NCBI RefSeq assembly: GCF_036206005.1
Contig: NZ_CP108143.1
Coordinates: 3,486,001-3,550,000, forward strand
Source of the DNA: Streptomyces sp. NBC_00178
GTDB taxonomy: Bacteria; Actinomycetota; Actinomycetes; Streptomycetales; Streptomycetaceae
DNA: 64,000 bases
Direction of reading: 5' to 3'
The position numbers and the translations under genes are program-made. The notes below the pieces were generated by a model. It was not told the origin of the DNA and did not search any database. It was given only the letters and a program-made list of their open reading frames with translations. This document shows, in pieces, positions 53,481-63,250 of this stretch (position 1 is its first letter; every line of letters starts with the position of its first letter).

Positions 53481-54365
53481 TCAGCAGCTCAGGTTCGAGC
53501 CGGGGGTGGTGCCGAGGATCTGGGTGAACGCCTTGTACTTGTCGATGCGGCTCTGCACCTGGGCGGGGTTGCCGCCGTTGCACTCGATGCTGCCGTTGAT
53601 GGACCGGATGGTCTCGCCGAAGCCGGCGCCGTTGACGATGGCGTTGTGCGGGGTCATCGTGCCGGGGCCGGACTGCGTGTTCCAGTACCAGAGGCCGGTC
53701 TTCCAGGCGACGGAGGCGTTCTGCTCCACCTGCCACGGGTTGCCGAGCAGGTCGATGCCGAGGGCGTCACCGGCGGCCTTGTAGTTGAAGTTCCAGCTGA
53801 GCTGGATCGGGCCCCGGCCGTAGTACGCGGCCTGGCCGGCCGGGCAGCCGTAGGACTGGCTGGTGTCGCAGTAGTGCGGGTAGTTGGCCGTGTTCTGCTC
53901 CACGATGTGGACCAGGCCACCGGTCTCGTGGCTCACGTTGGCGAGGAAGGCGGCCGCCTCCTGCTTCTTGACCGTGTCACTGCCGCTGTTCGCGAAGCCC
54001 GGGTAGGCGCTCAGGGCCGCGGTGAGGCCGCTGTAGGTGTAGAAGGAGTTCCGGCCCGGGAACATCTGGTTGAACTGGGCCTCGCTGACGACGAAGCCCG
54101 AGGGCTGGCCCGGGTCCGTACCGCCGTTGCCGCACGTGCCCTGGTCGGCCCAGACGTCGGCCGTGCCGGGGCGTTCGTTCTGCGTCCACCACTTCGCGGA
54201 CCAGTTGTGTCCGTTGTACGAGGCGGAGCCGCCGCCCCAGTAGACGGCGGAGGCGTTCCAGGCGGGAGCGCAGGCAGCGGCGGCGGCCGTGGTGGCGGGA
54301 AGAATGACGAGCGTGGCGATGACCGCGCCGAGCGCGGCAATCAGGCTCATGACACGTTTGAACAC
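53481..54365 (-). CDS. Secreted family 19 chitinase with chitin-binding module
   Basis: A 294-aa extracellular chitinase. Signal peptide 1-33 (basic start, hydrophobic core, AAAA-type cut). Residues 34-75 form a type 3 chitin-binding module with CAPAWNASAVYWGGGSAS and KWWTQNERPG. The GH19 catalytic domain follows, with FLANVSHETGG (catalytic Glu) and YYGRGPIQLSWNFNY. It degrades chitin to oligomers, a Streptomyces nutrient function. GTG 54365 is preceded by AAGGAG; ATG 54350 is an alternative. A DasR-type operator region lies in the promoter at 54441. Confidence 0.95.
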   Translation of the reverse strand: MFKRVMSLIAALGAVIATLVILPATTAAAAACAPAWNASAVYWGGGSASYNGHNWSAKWWTQNERPGTADVWADQGTCGNGGTDPGQPSGFVVSEAQFNQMFPGRNSFYTYSGLTAALSAYPGFANSGSDTVKKQEAAAFLANVSHETGGLVHIVEQNTANYPHYCDTSQSYGCPAGQAAYYGRGPIQLSWNFNYKAAGDALGIDLLGNPWQVEQNASVAWKTGLWYWNTQSGPGTMTPHNAIVNGAGFGETIRSINGSIECNGGNPAQVQSRIDKYKAFTQILGTTPGSNLSC

Positions 54366-54440
54366 GTGATCACTCCTTCGGCGCGGCGCTCGCGCCGAGC
54401 GGGCGCCGCCATGGGGGGGTTGCAGCCACTCAAGCGTCGA

Positions 54441-54470
54441 TGGTCTGGACCTGTCAAGGTCTAGACCAGA
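54441..54470 (-). promoter_or_regulatory. DasR-type (dre) operator and chitinase promoter
   Basis: On the minus strand, TCTGGTCTAGACCTTGACAG (54470-54451) continues as GTCCAGACCA (54450-54441). GGTCTAGACC is the core of the DasR-responsive element, and two copies flank TTGACA, as in the classic Streptomyces chitinase promoters. Repression by DasR, relieved by aminosugar phosphates, is inferred from this match. Confidence 0.8.
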
Positions 54471-54655
54471 ACTCGTCCTTCCGGTTTGAAATCCCCCAAC
54501 TCCGTTTTCAGTCAGCCCTGTTGGGATTCCTGAACACCGGAAGAACTTCACCCGAAGGACCCGCGCACCCCGCCCCACCCCCTTCTCCCCGGTCGTACGG
54601 TGACGCGAACACACACATCGCGCCGCGCCGCACGTCACGAGGGAGCGCGAGAAGT

Positions 54656-56188
54656 ATGGAGTGGCTCAGCCCCGAAAACGTCGTCGCGGTGCTCACCGCG
54701 GTCCTGGGCGTCCTGACCTCGGCGGGGGTGCTCTGGTACGAGCGCCGTGTCCCGCGCCGCAAACGCATCGGCTACCGCGTGCAGATGGACACCCCCATAG
54801 GGAGCGGTATCAGCCACGGCAGGGCCAATCTGCGGGTCGGACTCTTCGACGACACACCGGGCATGGCCGACGCGACCCTCGTCCTGCTGCGCATCGAGAA
54901 CGACGGCTCGCAGTCGATCGCGGACGACGACTACACCCGGCGCGGCGATCTCCCCGGCCTCACCGCCGAGTTCACCGGCCGCACCGTCCGGGGGATCGCG
55001 GTGACCCATTCGCCGGGCGCCGGCCACCTGATGGACCACTTCACCCCGGCCGACGCCGTCCAGTACAGCGGCTCCCTCATCCGGCTGCCCCGCGTCCCGC
55101 TCAACCGCAACGAGCACTTCAAGCTGCTGGTGCTCCTCACCGGGTCCGACGTGGGCGGACCGATCAGCGTCTCCGGCGGCATCCGGGACGGCGTGATCGT
55201 CCGGAACACGGCCGCGCGACCCGACGAGAAGCCCCCGCTGTTCGGCCGGGCGTCCAGGATCATCACCGTCGCACTCACCGTCTGCGTCGTCGTGCTCGCC
55301 GGCATCATCGTCGTACGGGACGGGACCCCGCCCCCGATGGGCTGTGCCAGGGGCACCCTCACCGTCACGGGCTCCACCGCGTTCCGGCCGGTGGTGGAGG
55401 AGCTGAGGAAGAAGTACGAGGAGGAGTGCGAGGGCTCCGCCATCGTCGTCGACACCCGCGGCAGCAACGCCGGCGTGCGCGCGCTCGAAGCCGAGGGGTC
55501 GAAGCCCGGGGCGGCCGGCTCCCCCTCCCTCATCGCCCTGTCGGACGGCCCGAAGCCGCCCGGCTTCCGCGAGCTGCACGGCAGGCGGGTCGCGGTGTCG
55601 CTCTACTCCCTGGTCGTCAACGACACCGTCCCGGTGCGCGATCTGTCCCTCGACGAGATCAGACGGATATACGGCGGCGGGATCCGCAACTGGAAGGAGA
55701 TCGAAGGCGGGCCCGACCTGGAGATCCTGCTGGTCAGCCGGGACGCCAACTCGGGCACCAGGGAGGTGTTCCAGCGGCGTGTCCTCGGTGGCAGCGAGCT
55801 TGCCGCGTCGTCTCGCGACTGCGTCACCAAGGACTATCCCAAGGCTCCCGTGACCCGGTGCGAACTCGACGGCACGGACCAGGTCCTGTCCGAGGTCGCC
55901 GCGCTCGACGGTGCCATCGACTACACCGAGATGCGCGCCGGCGAGGTGCCGGCCGGGACGCACCAGGTGTCCATCGACGGCATCTCCCCGTCCGTCGGGA
56001 CGATCGCCACCAGCGGCTATCCGTACCGGGAGACCGAGTACGCCTACACCTACGGCTCCCCGCCCGCGAACTCCCTCGCGGCCGGCTTCCTGGACTACCT
56101 CGACACCTACGGCGAGGAGGTCATGCGCGTCAACGGCCACCTGCCGTGCGCGACCCCCGAGGGGATGCGGCTCTGCGGCGAGGACTGA
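54656..56188 (+). CDS. Membrane protein with PstS-like substrate-binding domain
   Basis: A 510-aa protein. A short N-terminal membrane anchor (about residues 7-25) is followed by a cytosolic-looking beta domain, a second membrane helix (about 202-222), and a C-terminal domain with the PstS phosphate-binding order: TGSTAFRPVVEELRKKYEEEC, RGSNAGV, then RDANSGTREVF and TSGYPYRETEYAYTY. The Ser/Thr/Arg positions that bind phosphate in PstS appear retained, but there is no lipoprotein motif and no Pst transporter genes nearby, so a sensor role is possible. ATG 54656 has GAGGGAG upstream. Confidence 0.75.
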   Translation: MEWLSPENVVAVLTAVLGVLTSAGVLWYERRVPRRKRIGYRVQMDTPIGSGISHGRANLRVGLFDDTPGMADATLVLLRIENDGSQSIADDDYTRRGDLPGLTAEFTGRTVRGIAVTHSPGAGHLMDHFTPADAVQYSGSLIRLPRVPLNRNEHFKLLVLLTGSDVGGPISVSGGIRDGVIVRNTAARPDEKPPLFGRASRIITVALTVCVVVLAGIIVVRDGTPPPMGCARGTLTVTGSTAFRPVVEELRKKYEEECEGSAIVVDTRGSNAGVRALEAEGSKPGAAGSPSLIALSDGPKPPGFRELHGRRVAVSLYSLVVNDTVPVRDLSLDEIRRIYGGGIRNWKEIEGGPDLEILLVSRDANSGTREVFQRRVLGGSELAASSRDCVTKDYPKAPVTRCELDGTDQVLSEVAALDGAIDYTEMRAGEVPAGTHQVSIDGISPSVGTIATSGYPYRETEYAYTYGSPPANSLAAGFLDYLDTYGEEVMRVNGHLPCATPEGMRLCGED

Positions 56189-56230
56189 GCCCCGCCCGGG
56201 CCCGGCCCGAACGGCCGGGCCGGGGGAGCA

Positions 56231-56274
56231 CGACGGCGGCCGGCCCCTCCTCCCGGAAGGGCCGGCCGCCGTCG
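56231..56274. terminator. Strong bidirectional terminator hairpin
   Basis: CGACGGCGGCCGGCCC (56231-56246) pairs perfectly with GGGCCGGCCGCCGTCG (56259-56274) across a 12-nt loop, between the converging PstS-like gene and purA. Confidence 0.85.
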
Positions 56275-56338
56275 CCTCGTTCCCGCCGCCGTCCGGGCCG
56301 GATCACGCGGTGCGCGCGTTCCTGCCCGGACACGGGTC

Positions 56339-57622
56339 CTAGATGAAGGAGTTGATCTCGATGGTCTCGGTCCGGCCGGGGCCGACGCCGATCGCGGAGA
56401 TCGGGGCGCCGGACATGTCCTCCAGCGCCTTGACGTACGCCTGCGCGTTCTTCGGCAGGTCGGAGAAGGTCTTGGCCTTGGTGATGTCCTCGGACCAGCC
56501 CGGAAGGTTCTCGTAGATCGGCTTCGCGTGGTGGAAGTCGGTCTGGTTGTACGGGAGTTCCTCGACGCGCTTGCCGTCGATCTCGTACGCCACGCACACC
56601 GGGATCCGCTCCCAGCCGGTCAGCACGTCCAGCTTGGTGAGGAAGAAGTCGGTGAGCCCGTTGACCCGGGTCGCGTAGCGCGCGATCGGGGCGTCGAACC
56701 ATCCGCAGCGCCGGTCGCGGCCGGTGGTGACACCGCGCTCGCCGCCGATCCTGCGCAGCGCCTCGCCGTCCTCGTCGAGAAGTTCCGTCGGGAAGGGGCC
56801 GGCACCGACGCGGGTGGTGTAGGCCTTGAGGATGCCGATGACCCGGGTGATCTTCGTCGGGCCCACGCCGGCGCCGGTGCAGGCGCCGCCCGCGGTCGGG
56901 TTCGACGAGGTGACGAAGGGGTACGTGCCGTGGTCGACGTCCAGCAGGGTGCCCTGGCCGCCCTCGAAGAGGACGACCTTGCCCTCGTCGATGGCGTCGT
57001 TCAGGATCAGCGTCGTGTCGGCGACGTACGGCTTGATCTGCTCCGCGTACTGGAGCATCTCCTCCACGATCTTTCCGGCCTCGATCGCGCGCCGGTTGAA
57101 GACCTTGGCGAGCAGCTGGTTCTTCTGCTCCAGCGCCGCCTCGACCTTCTGCTCCAGGATCGACTCGTCGTAGAGGTCCTGGACGCGGATGCCGACGCGG
57201 TTGATCTTGTCGGCGTACGTCGGGCCGATGCCGCGCCCGGTCGTGCCGATCTTGCGCTTCCCGAGGAAGCGTTCCGTCACCTTGTCGACGGTGACGTTGT
57301 ACGGAGTGATCAAATGAGCGTTGCCGCTGATCAGGAGCTTGGACGTGTCGACGCCACGCTCGTTCAGGCCGCTCAGCTCGGAGAGCAGGACCGCCGGGTC
57401 GACGACGACACCGTTACCGATGACCGGGGTACATCCCGGCGACAGGATTCCGGAGGGGAGGAGATGCAGTGCGTACTTCTGGTCGCCTACGACGACCGTG
57501 TGGCCGGCGTTGTTGCCGCCCTGGTAGCGCACCACATAGTCGACGGATCCACCGAGGAGGTCGGTGGCCTTCCCCTTGCCCTCGTCACCCCACTGAGCAC
57601 CGAGCAGCACAAGTGCGGGCAC
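56339..57622 (-). CDS. purA: Adenylosuccinate synthetase
   Basis: PurA, 427 aa, joins IMP and aspartate using GTP in AMP biosynthesis. The start is GTG 57622, which opens the conserved [18 protein letters not shown]; the frame continues upstream without homology. It contains GNGVVVDP, the [17 protein letters not shown] segment and [14 protein letters not shown], all PurA signatures. Length is exactly that of bacterial PurA. It is divergent from a diacylglycerol kinase-like gene, and a hairpin lies in its leader at 57747. Confidence 0.97.
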   Translation of the reverse strand: MPALVLLGAQWGDEGKGKATDLLGGSVDYVVRYQGGNNAGHTVVVGDQKYALHLLPSGILSPGCTPVIGNGVVVDPAVLLSELSGLNERGVDTSKLLISGNAHLITPYNVTVDKVTERFLGKRKIGTTGRGIGPTYADKINRVGIRVQDLYDESILEQKVEAALEQKNQLLAKVFNRRAIEAGKIVEEMLQYAEQIKPYVADTTLILNDAIDEGKVVLFEGGQGTLLDVDHGTYPFVTSSNPTAGGACTGAGVGPTKITRVIGILKAYTTRVGAGPFPTELLDEDGEALRRIGGERGVTTGRDRRCGWFDAPIARYATRVNGLTDFFLTKLDVLTGWERIPVCVAYEIDGKRVEELPYNQTDFHHAKPIYENLPGWSEDITKAKTFSDLPKNAQAYVKALEDMSGAPISAIGVGPGRTETIEINSFI

Positions 57623-57746
57623 AGGCGTACACCCCTTCCGGGCGGGGCATGTCCAAGGCCAGGGGGCGTACGTAAAGGTCGTACCTGCCGCACGACGATG
57701 TACGGCAAAGCCTGAGCCGTCGAACCGGGTGCCCCGGAATAGACGA

Positions 57747-57774
57747 AGCCCCTGGCGCAATAGCGCAAGGGGCT
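57747..57774. promoter_or_regulatory. Hairpin in the purA divergent promoter region
   Basis: AGCCCCT-G-GCGC-AATA-GCGC-A-AGGGGCT (57747-57774) forms an 11-bp stem with one bulge pair. It lies upstream of purA on the minus strand and upstream of the kinase-like gene on the plus strand. Role unknown; it could be a leader hairpin or a transcript insulator. Confidence 0.45.
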
Positions 57775-57808
57775 CTTGCACCAAGATGCTACCCGAGGAA
57801 GGACCGAG

Positions 57809-58642
57809 GTGTCGGCTGCAGAGCCCCCCGGCGACGGCGACCACCAGCTACTCGTGCTCATCGACCCCCTTGCCCGCCGCTACGACGGCGAATCCGTGCG
57901 CATCGCGAAGGACGTGCTGAGCGCCGGAGCGCACGCCAAGATCTGCCTCCCGGACAGCCCGGACGAATTCGCCCGGGCCCTGTCCAGGCGGGGCGCGAGA
58001 CGGCCGGTGGTCGTCGGCGACGACCACGCGCTGCTGCGGGCCGTGTCCCAGCTCCACCGGGAGCGGGAGCTCTCCGACGGGGCCCTCTCCCTCGTCCCGG
58101 TCGGCGCCGCGCACACGCTGGAGCTCGCGCACGCCCTCGGCGTGCCCCGCGGCGCGGTCGCGGCCGCGCGCGCGGTCCTCGACGGGGCGGTCCGCAGACT
58201 GGACCTCCTGGTCGACGACAGCGACGGTGTGGTCCTGGGAGACCTGCGCATCCCCGCCGTGAGCCCCGCGCCGGACGCGCCCCACACCATGTGGGACACC
58301 TGCCGCACGCTGATGGCGTCCCTGGTCCGCCCGGCACCGCCCTCCCCGGCCACGCCGCCCGGCGCGCACCGGCTCCGCGTCGAGGCGGACGGCGTCCTGC
58401 TGAACGACCTGGACCGGCCGGTCGACGGCGTCTCGGTGACCACCCAGGGCGACGGCGGCGTCGCCGGCGTGGTGATCCACACGACCGCGGGGGACACCGT
58501 CACCGCCGAGGCCAAGGCGGTGACGGTCGCCGGCCCCGACTTCCGCTACCGCGCGGACATACAGACCGCGGGCCCGGTCAGGACCCGTACCTGGACGGTG
58601 CGCGCGGGGGCCTGGGGGCTGGTGCTGCCCGCGAACGGCTGA
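57809..58642 (+). CDS. Diacylglycerol kinase-like catalytic domain protein
   Basis: A 277-aa protein resembling the diacylglycerol/sphingosine kinase catalytic fold: [15 protein letters not shown] (nucleotide-binding strand, about residues 15-29), a [16 protein letters not shown] stretch that matches the GGDGT loop position, [19 protein letters not shown], and C-terminal beta strands. The canonical GGDGT and GT-N residues are altered (GDDHA, GAAHT), so kinase activity is doubtful. Such proteins sit next to purA in Streptomyces. GTG 57809 has GAGGAAGG upstream. Confidence 0.75.
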   Translation: MSAAEPPGDGDHQLLVLIDPLARRYDGESVRIAKDVLSAGAHAKICLPDSPDEFARALSRRGARRPVVVGDDHALLRAVSQLHRERELSDGALSLVPVGAAHTLELAHALGVPRGAVAAARAVLDGAVRRLDLLVDDSDGVVLGDLRIPAVSPAPDAPHTMWDTCRTLMASLVRPAPPSPATPPGAHRLRVEADGVLLNDLDRPVDGVSVTTQGDGGVAGVVIHTTAGDTVTAEAKAVTVAGPDFRYRADIQTAGPVRTRTWTVRAGAWGLVLPANG

Positions 58643-58984
58643 CCCGCGGCCGGGTCGCACTCGCACGGGCCGGAGCCGTCACGACGCTGATCTTCCGGAG
58701 CACCTCGCGGCGCACCGGTCAGCACGTGAACGGCTCCTGCTAGGGCGAGGGCCGGGACCTCACCGTCCTGTGGACGGAGCTGCCGCCCTGCCGCTCGCGG
58801 GGGCCGTCGTCCCGTCGGCGGTCCGGCTCCCGGCGCTGCGCCTGATGACCGGCCGGGGAACGCGCGGGAGCCGGGTCGTGGTCGCCGCGACGTGCACGGC
58901 CGGAGTGCTCCTGCTGTCCGCGTGGGGCCCGAACGGCTGGGCGAATACGGCCCCCGGCACCGTACGGCTCTCCGGCCCGCCCGT
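58643..58984. other. Intergenic region, no clear gene
   Basis: About 340 nt between the diacylglycerol kinase-like gene and the P450 gene end. A plus-strand frame (58770-59027) encodes a hydrophobic stretch with an Ala/Val-rich segment but overlaps the P450 gene and has no ribosome site, so I do not call it. Confidence 0.4.
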
Positions 58985-60190
58985 TCAGACCTCGACCAGC
59001 AGCTCCTTCAGCCCCCGGATCACGTAGCCCGGCTTCCACTCGGGTTCCGCCGCGAGCCGCATGGCCGGTGCGCGGCGGAGCAGTTCGCCGAAGGAGGCCG
59101 CCATCTCGAGGCGGGCCAGCGGGGCACCCAGGCAGTAGTGGATGCCCGCGCCGAACGAGATGTGCGGGTTGTCCGCGCGGGACAGGTCCAGTGTCTCCGC
59201 GTCGGCGAAGCGCTCCGGGTCCCGGTTGGCCGACGCGAAGAGCAGCGCGACCTGCGAGCCGCGCCGGATGACGGTGCCGTCGATCTCGATGTCGTCCAGG
59301 ACCCAGCGGGCGAACATGGGCACCGGCGTGTCGTAGCGCAGCAGCTCCTCCACGGCCGTGGGCAGCAGGCCGTGGTCGGCGCGGAGGGAGGCCAGCTGCT
59401 CCGGGTGCCGGAACAGCATCCACCACCCGTTGGCGGTGGCGTTGACCGTGGCCTCGTGGCCGGCGTTGAGCAGCAGCACACAGGTGGAGATGATCTCCTG
59501 CTCGGTGAGCCGTTCCTCGTCGTCGTGGGCGGTGATGAGCGCGGTGATGAGGTCCGTCCCCGGGTCCGCCCGCCGCGCGGTGATCAGCTCCCGCAGGTAC
59601 GCGGAGAACTCCACCGAGGCGCGCACGGCCGCCCGCGCCGTCTCCGGAGGCGGGTTGAGTTCGAACATCCCGCAGATCGCCGCCGACCAGGGCCGCAGCA
59701 GCCCCCGGTCGGACTCCGGCACCCCGAGCATCTCGGCGATGACGGCGACCGGCAGCGGTTCGGCGACCTCCGCGAGGAGGTCACCGCCGCCGGCCGCCAC
59801 GAAGTCCTCCACGAGTCCGGCGGCCAGCCGCTCCACCGTCGGGGCGAGCGCCTCGACCCTGCGGGGCGTGAAGGCCTTGGCGACGAGCCGCCGGATCCGG
59901 GTGTGGTCCGGGGCCTCCAGGTCGAGGATCCCGTTCCCGTTGAGCGTGTGGAACGGCTCGTGGGCGGCCGGTGGCGCGGTGACGCCGAACTCGTCGTGGC
60001 TGAAGCGGTGCAGGTAGGTCCGCCCCAGCCGCCGGTCGCGCAGCAGCGCCGAGACGTCGGAGTGGTGCGGGACGAGCCACTGTCCGGTCGGCTCGAAGTA
60101 GTGCGCCCGGCCGGTGGCGCGCAGCGCGGCGTAGGCGGGGTACGGGTCGGCGACGAACGCCGGGGACCAGGGGTCGAAGGACACGTGCAT
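58985..60190 (-). CDS. Cytochrome P450
   Basis: A 401-aa soluble bacterial P450 monooxygenase. The haem-cysteine loop is FGAGIHYCLGAPLAR (about residue 350-364). The I-helix oxygen-activation motif is AGHEAT near residue 248, and the ExxR pair is EELLRYDTPVPMFAR. Electron supply would come from an unlinked ferredoxin. It lies 9 nt downstream of a two-component response regulator gene on the same strand, so it may be in the same operon. Substrate unknown. Confidence 0.93.
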   Translation of the reverse strand: MHVSFDPWSPAFVADPYPAYAALRATGRAHYFEPTGQWLVPHHSDVSALLRDRRLGRTYLHRFSHDEFGVTAPPAAHEPFHTLNGNGILDLEAPDHTRIRRLVAKAFTPRRVEALAPTVERLAAGLVEDFVAAGGGDLLAEVAEPLPVAVIAEMLGVPESDRGLLRPWSAAICGMFELNPPPETARAAVRASVEFSAYLRELITARRADPGTDLITALITAHDDEERLTEQEIISTCVLLLNAGHEATVNATANGWWMLFRHPEQLASLRADHGLLPTAVEELLRYDTPVPMFARWVLDDIEIDGTVIRRGSQVALLFASANRDPERFADAETLDLSRADNPHISFGAGIHYCLGAPLARLEMAASFGELLRRAPAMRLAAEPEWKPGYVIRGLKELLVEV

Positions 60191-60199
60191 GGGGCGACG

Positions 60200-60868
60200 C
60201 TATCCGGGGGTGACCAGCCGCGCCTCGTACGCGAACACGGCTGCCTGGGTCCGGTCCCGCAGCCCCAGCTTCACCAGGATGCGGCTGACGTGCGTCTTGA
60301 TCGTCGACTCGGCGACGACGAGGTGCGAGGCGATCTCCAGGTTCGACAGCCCCTGGGCGATCAGCACCAGCACCTCCGTCTCCCGCTCGGTGAGGTCCCC
60401 GATCCGTGCCATGGCGGGAGGTCTCGGCGCCTCCGCGATCTTCGAGAACTCGGTGATCAGCCGTCGGGTGACGGTCGGGGCGAGCAGCGCCTCGCCGGAC
60501 GCCACCACGCGCACGCCGTCGGCGAGCTGCCGGGCCGAGGCGTCCTTCAGCAGGAAGCCCGAGGCTCCGGCGCGCAGCGCCTGGTAGACGTACTCGTCCA
60601 GGTCGAACGTGGTCAGGACGAGCACCTTGGCGTCCGCGTCGGCGGCGACGATCTCGCGGGTCGCCTCGATGCCGTTGAGCTCCGGCATGCGGATGTCCAT
60701 CAGCACGACGTCGGGCCGGAGCGCCGCGACCTGGGAGACGGCCTGCCGGCCGTCGACGGCCTCGCCGACGACCTCGATGCCGGGCATCGCGTTGAGGAGC
60801 ACGGAGAAGCCCTCGCGGACCATCATCTGGTCGTCGACGATCAGTACCCGGATGGGTGTGGCGTTCAT
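60200..60868 (-). CDS. NarL/LuxR-type response regulator
   Basis: A 222-aa response regulator. The receiver domain has D12-D13, the phospho-acceptor D58 (VVLMDIRMPELNG) and the LLKDAS lysine loop. The C-terminal LuxR/NarL helix-turn-helix is LTERETEVLVLIAQGLSNLEIA then ESTIKTHVSRILVKL. It overlaps the histidine kinase stop by 4 nt (60865-60868) and is directly upstream of the P450, forming a two-component operon. The signal is unknown. Confidence 0.95.
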   Translation of the reverse strand: MNATPIRVLIVDDQMMVREGFSVLLNAMPGIEVVGEAVDGRQAVSQVAALRPDVVLMDIRMPELNGIEATREIVAADADAKVLVLTTFDLDEYVYQALRAGASGFLLKDASARQLADGVRVVASGEALLAPTVTRRLITEFSKIAEAPRPPAMARIGDLTERETEVLVLIAQGLSNLEIASHLVVAESTIKTHVSRILVKLGLRDRTQAAVFAYEARLVTPG

Positions 60869-62184
60869 GCCGCCCCACCGGACCCGACGCGGTCGTGCTC
60901 CACCGGCACGGGGAGGAACACGGCGACCTCGTAGCCGCCGTCGCCCGTCGCTCCCGCGGTCATCTCGCCGTTCAGCATCGCCACCCGCTCCCGCATCCCG
61001 GTGATCCCGTGCCCGGCGCCGGGCGAGGGCTTGACCAGCCCTCGCGCCGGACCGTTGACGACCCGTACGCCCAGCCCGCCGAGCACGTAACCGATCTCGA
61101 CCTTCGCCGCGGCGCCCGGAGCGTGCCGGAGCGTGTTGCTCAGCGCCTCCTGGACGATCCGGTAGGCCGACAGCTCGACCCCCTGCGGAAGCTCCCGCAC
61201 GGCGCCGGTGACCGTCTTCTCCGTCTCCAGTCCGGTCTCCCTGACGTTGTCCAGCAGCCGGTCGATCTCGGCGAGCGTGGGCTGCGGGGCGTCGGGCGCC
61301 TCGTAGTCCTCCGCCCGTACGACGCCGAGGACGCGGCGCAGCTCGGTGAGGGCCGCGACGGCGTTCTCCCGGATCGTGACGAACGCCTGCTCCAGCTCGG
61401 GCGGCGGATTCTCCACCCGGTACGGGGCCGCCTCGGCCTGGATCGCCACGACGGACATGTGGTGGGCGACGACGTCGTGCAGCTCGCGGGCGATGGTCGT
61501 GCGCTCTTCCAGGAGCGTGCGCCGGTCGCGTTCGACGGCGGTGACGGTGCGCTGGACGGTGACCTCGCGCTGCGCCTCGCGGCGTGTCTGCACGACCGTC
61601 ACGACGAGCAGGGCGATCGCGGACGTGAAGGCCATGGCGCCGTTGCTGGAGCTGGGGTTCCAGGGGCCGATGGTCTCCATGAAGGAGCCGGCGAAGAGGG
61701 TGATCACCCACATCCAGGCCGCCGTGCGCGGCCGGGTCCGGGCGGCGACGACGATCAGGACGCCGAGGTGGCACGCGAAGGCGTTCGGCGACCAGGGCCA
61801 GTCACCGCTGCCGACCACGGCCATCACCGGGGCCGAGGCGATCGACACCCAGAACGCGAGGACGGGGCGGGCCATCGTCATCAGCAGGGTGGCGGCGGGG
61901 AGGAACGCGGTGATGGCGGTCGCGATCCCGAAGGGCGAGTAGGTGTTCGTCTCGAAGACCCCGGCCAGCAGCGAGATCAGCGCGACCGCCCCGATCACCG
62001 CGTGCGGCGTCCAGACCGCCCACGCGCGGACGGTCGCCGGAAGCCGCCGGATCACCGGGCCGCCCGTCCCCAGGGGGCCCAGCGGCCGGTAGTCGAACAC
62101 GTTGTGGAACAGGTCCTGCCGCAGGCCGCCTATCGCCCCTGCGGCCAGCCGGTACTCCGGGCTTCGCGTCTTGGTCTCGGTCAC
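60865..62184 (-). CDS. NarL-type sensor histidine kinase
   Basis: A 439-aa membrane sensor kinase. About five membrane helices (residues 60-200) form the sensor. The HisKA_3 dimerisation helix carries the phospho-acceptor H236 in IARELHDVVAHHMS, and the ATPase domain ends with GAGHGITGMRERVAML. GTG 62184 begins VTETKTRSPE; the frame is open further up. The response regulator gene overlaps its stop. It lies beside a P450 and not near ABC transporter genes, so the trigger cannot be guessed. Confidence 0.93.
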   Translation of the reverse strand: MTETKTRSPEYRLAAGAIGGLRQDLFHNVFDYRPLGPLGTGGPVIRRLPATVRAWAVWTPHAVIGAVALISLLAGVFETNTYSPFGIATAITAFLPAATLLMTMARPVLAFWVSIASAPVMAVVGSGDWPWSPNAFACHLGVLIVVAARTRPRTAAWMWVITLFAGSFMETIGPWNPSSSNGAMAFTSAIALLVVTVVQTRREAQREVTVQRTVTAVERDRRTLLEERTTIARELHDVVAHHMSVVAIQAEAAPYRVENPPPELEQAFVTIRENAVAALTELRRVLGVVRAEDYEAPDAPQPTLAEIDRLLDNVRETGLETEKTVTGAVRELPQGVELSAYRIVQEALSNTLRHAPGAAAKVEIGYVLGGLGVRVVNGPARGLVKPSPGAGHGITGMRERVAMLNGEMTAGATGDGGYEVAVFLPVPVEHDRVGSGGAA

Positions 62185-62258
62185 CCGTCCAAGGTAGGCG
62201 CCTGCCCGGTCCGCGGTCGTCAGCAGTGATGCGGATCCCTCGCCGTCCGTCGCAAGTA

Positions 62259-63134
62259 CTACCAGGCCAGCTGGGCGATCTCCTCGGCCACCACCGCGCA
62301 GGCGTCCGCGGCCGGATCGATCAGCGGAAAGTGCCCGACACCGTCGAGCAGCGTCAGCCCCACCACCTCGCCCGCCTTCGCCGCGGCGTCCACGAAGGTC
62401 TCGCCGACGGCCGCCGGGACGGTGGTGTCCTCCACCCCCTGGACGACGGTCGTCGCGATGCCGGTGGGCAGCAGCAGAGCGGGGTCCACGTGCGCGCTCC
62501 GCGTCTCGAAGTCCCCGCCGTCGCCCAGCAGCTGGTGCAGCGCACCGGAGCACACGTCCAGCTCCACGGCGCTCGCGAAGTCGGCGATCGGCGCCAGCGC
62601 GACCACCCCGCGCAACGGGGGTGACGTGGGCAGCCGCCACGGCGAGCCCTCCGGCAGCACGTGCCTGGCCGCGGCCCAGAGAGCCAGCTGCCCGCCCGCC
62701 GAGTGCCCGGTGACCACGGTCCTGCGCACATCGGCCTGGGGCAGCTCCCGGGCGGTCAGCCCGGGCAGCGCGTCCATCGCGGCGGCCACGTCGTCGAAGG
62801 TCTCGGGCCAGCGTCCCGCCACGGGTGCGTCCCCGCCCTGCCGGGGGATCCCGCCGCCGCGCCGGTACTCGACGCTGGCCACCGCGAACCCGCGCCGGGC
62901 CAGGAAGTCGGCGAAGGGCGACACGTGCTGCCGGTCGTACGGGGCGCGGTACGCCCCGCCGTGCAGCACGACGACGAGCGGTGCGCCCTCCCGGCCGTCG
63001 CGCGGGGCGTAGAAGTCGATCACCTGGTCCGGATGGCTGCCGTAGGCCGCGGTCCGGTCGGGGGCGACCGCCGGATGCCCGAAGGCCGACTCGGCCTCGG
63101 CGGCGTCCCGTTCACGCGCGGCAGAATCCGACAT
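62259..63134 (-). CDS. Alpha/beta hydrolase, kynurenine formamidase-like
   Basis: A 291-aa alpha/beta-hydrolase of the esterase/formamidase type. The oxyanion motif is VVLHGGAYR (about residues 54-62) and the nucleophile elbow GHSAGGQ is near residue 144; the Asp and His follow in GVEDTTVP and GVGHFPLI. It lies next to a kynureninase gene on the same strand, with a terminator between them, so N-formylkynurenine hydrolysis in tryptophan breakdown is likely. No Trp dioxygenase gene is in the window. Confidence 0.8.
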   Translation of the reverse strand: MSDSAARERDAAEAESAFGHPAVAPDRTAAYGSHPDQVIDFYAPRDGREGAPLVVVLHGGAYRAPYDRQHVSPFADFLARRGFAVASVEYRRGGGIPRQGGDAPVAGRWPETFDDVAAAMDALPGLTARELPQADVRRTVVTGHSAGGQLALWAAARHVLPEGSPWRLPTSPPLRGVVALAPIADFASAVELDVCSGALHQLLGDGGDFETRSAHVDPALLLPTGIATTVVQGVEDTTVPAAVGETFVDAAAKAGEVVGLTLLDGVGHFPLIDPAADACAVVAEEIAQLAW

Positions 63135-63202
63135 GATGCTCCAACCGTCCTACGCCTGTGCCCAACTGGACTGACCTGCGGGGACGGTACCAGTACGGGG
63201 AC

Positions 63203-63246
63203 CCGCCGCAGCACCGTCCCGGGGGTCCGGGACGGTGCTGCGGCGG
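63203..63246. terminator. Strong hairpin between the kynureninase and hydrolase genes
   Basis: A perfect 20-bp stem: 63203-63222 with 63227-63246, loop GGGT. It directly follows the kynureninase stop at 63251 (minus strand), so the hydrolase gene would need its own promoter or read-through. Confidence 0.8.
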
Positions 63247-63250
63247 ACGC

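Noticed and set aside
58770..59027. 85-aa hydrophobic frame before the P450 gene end
   Set aside because: Overlaps the P450 gene on the other strand and has no ribosome site or homology.
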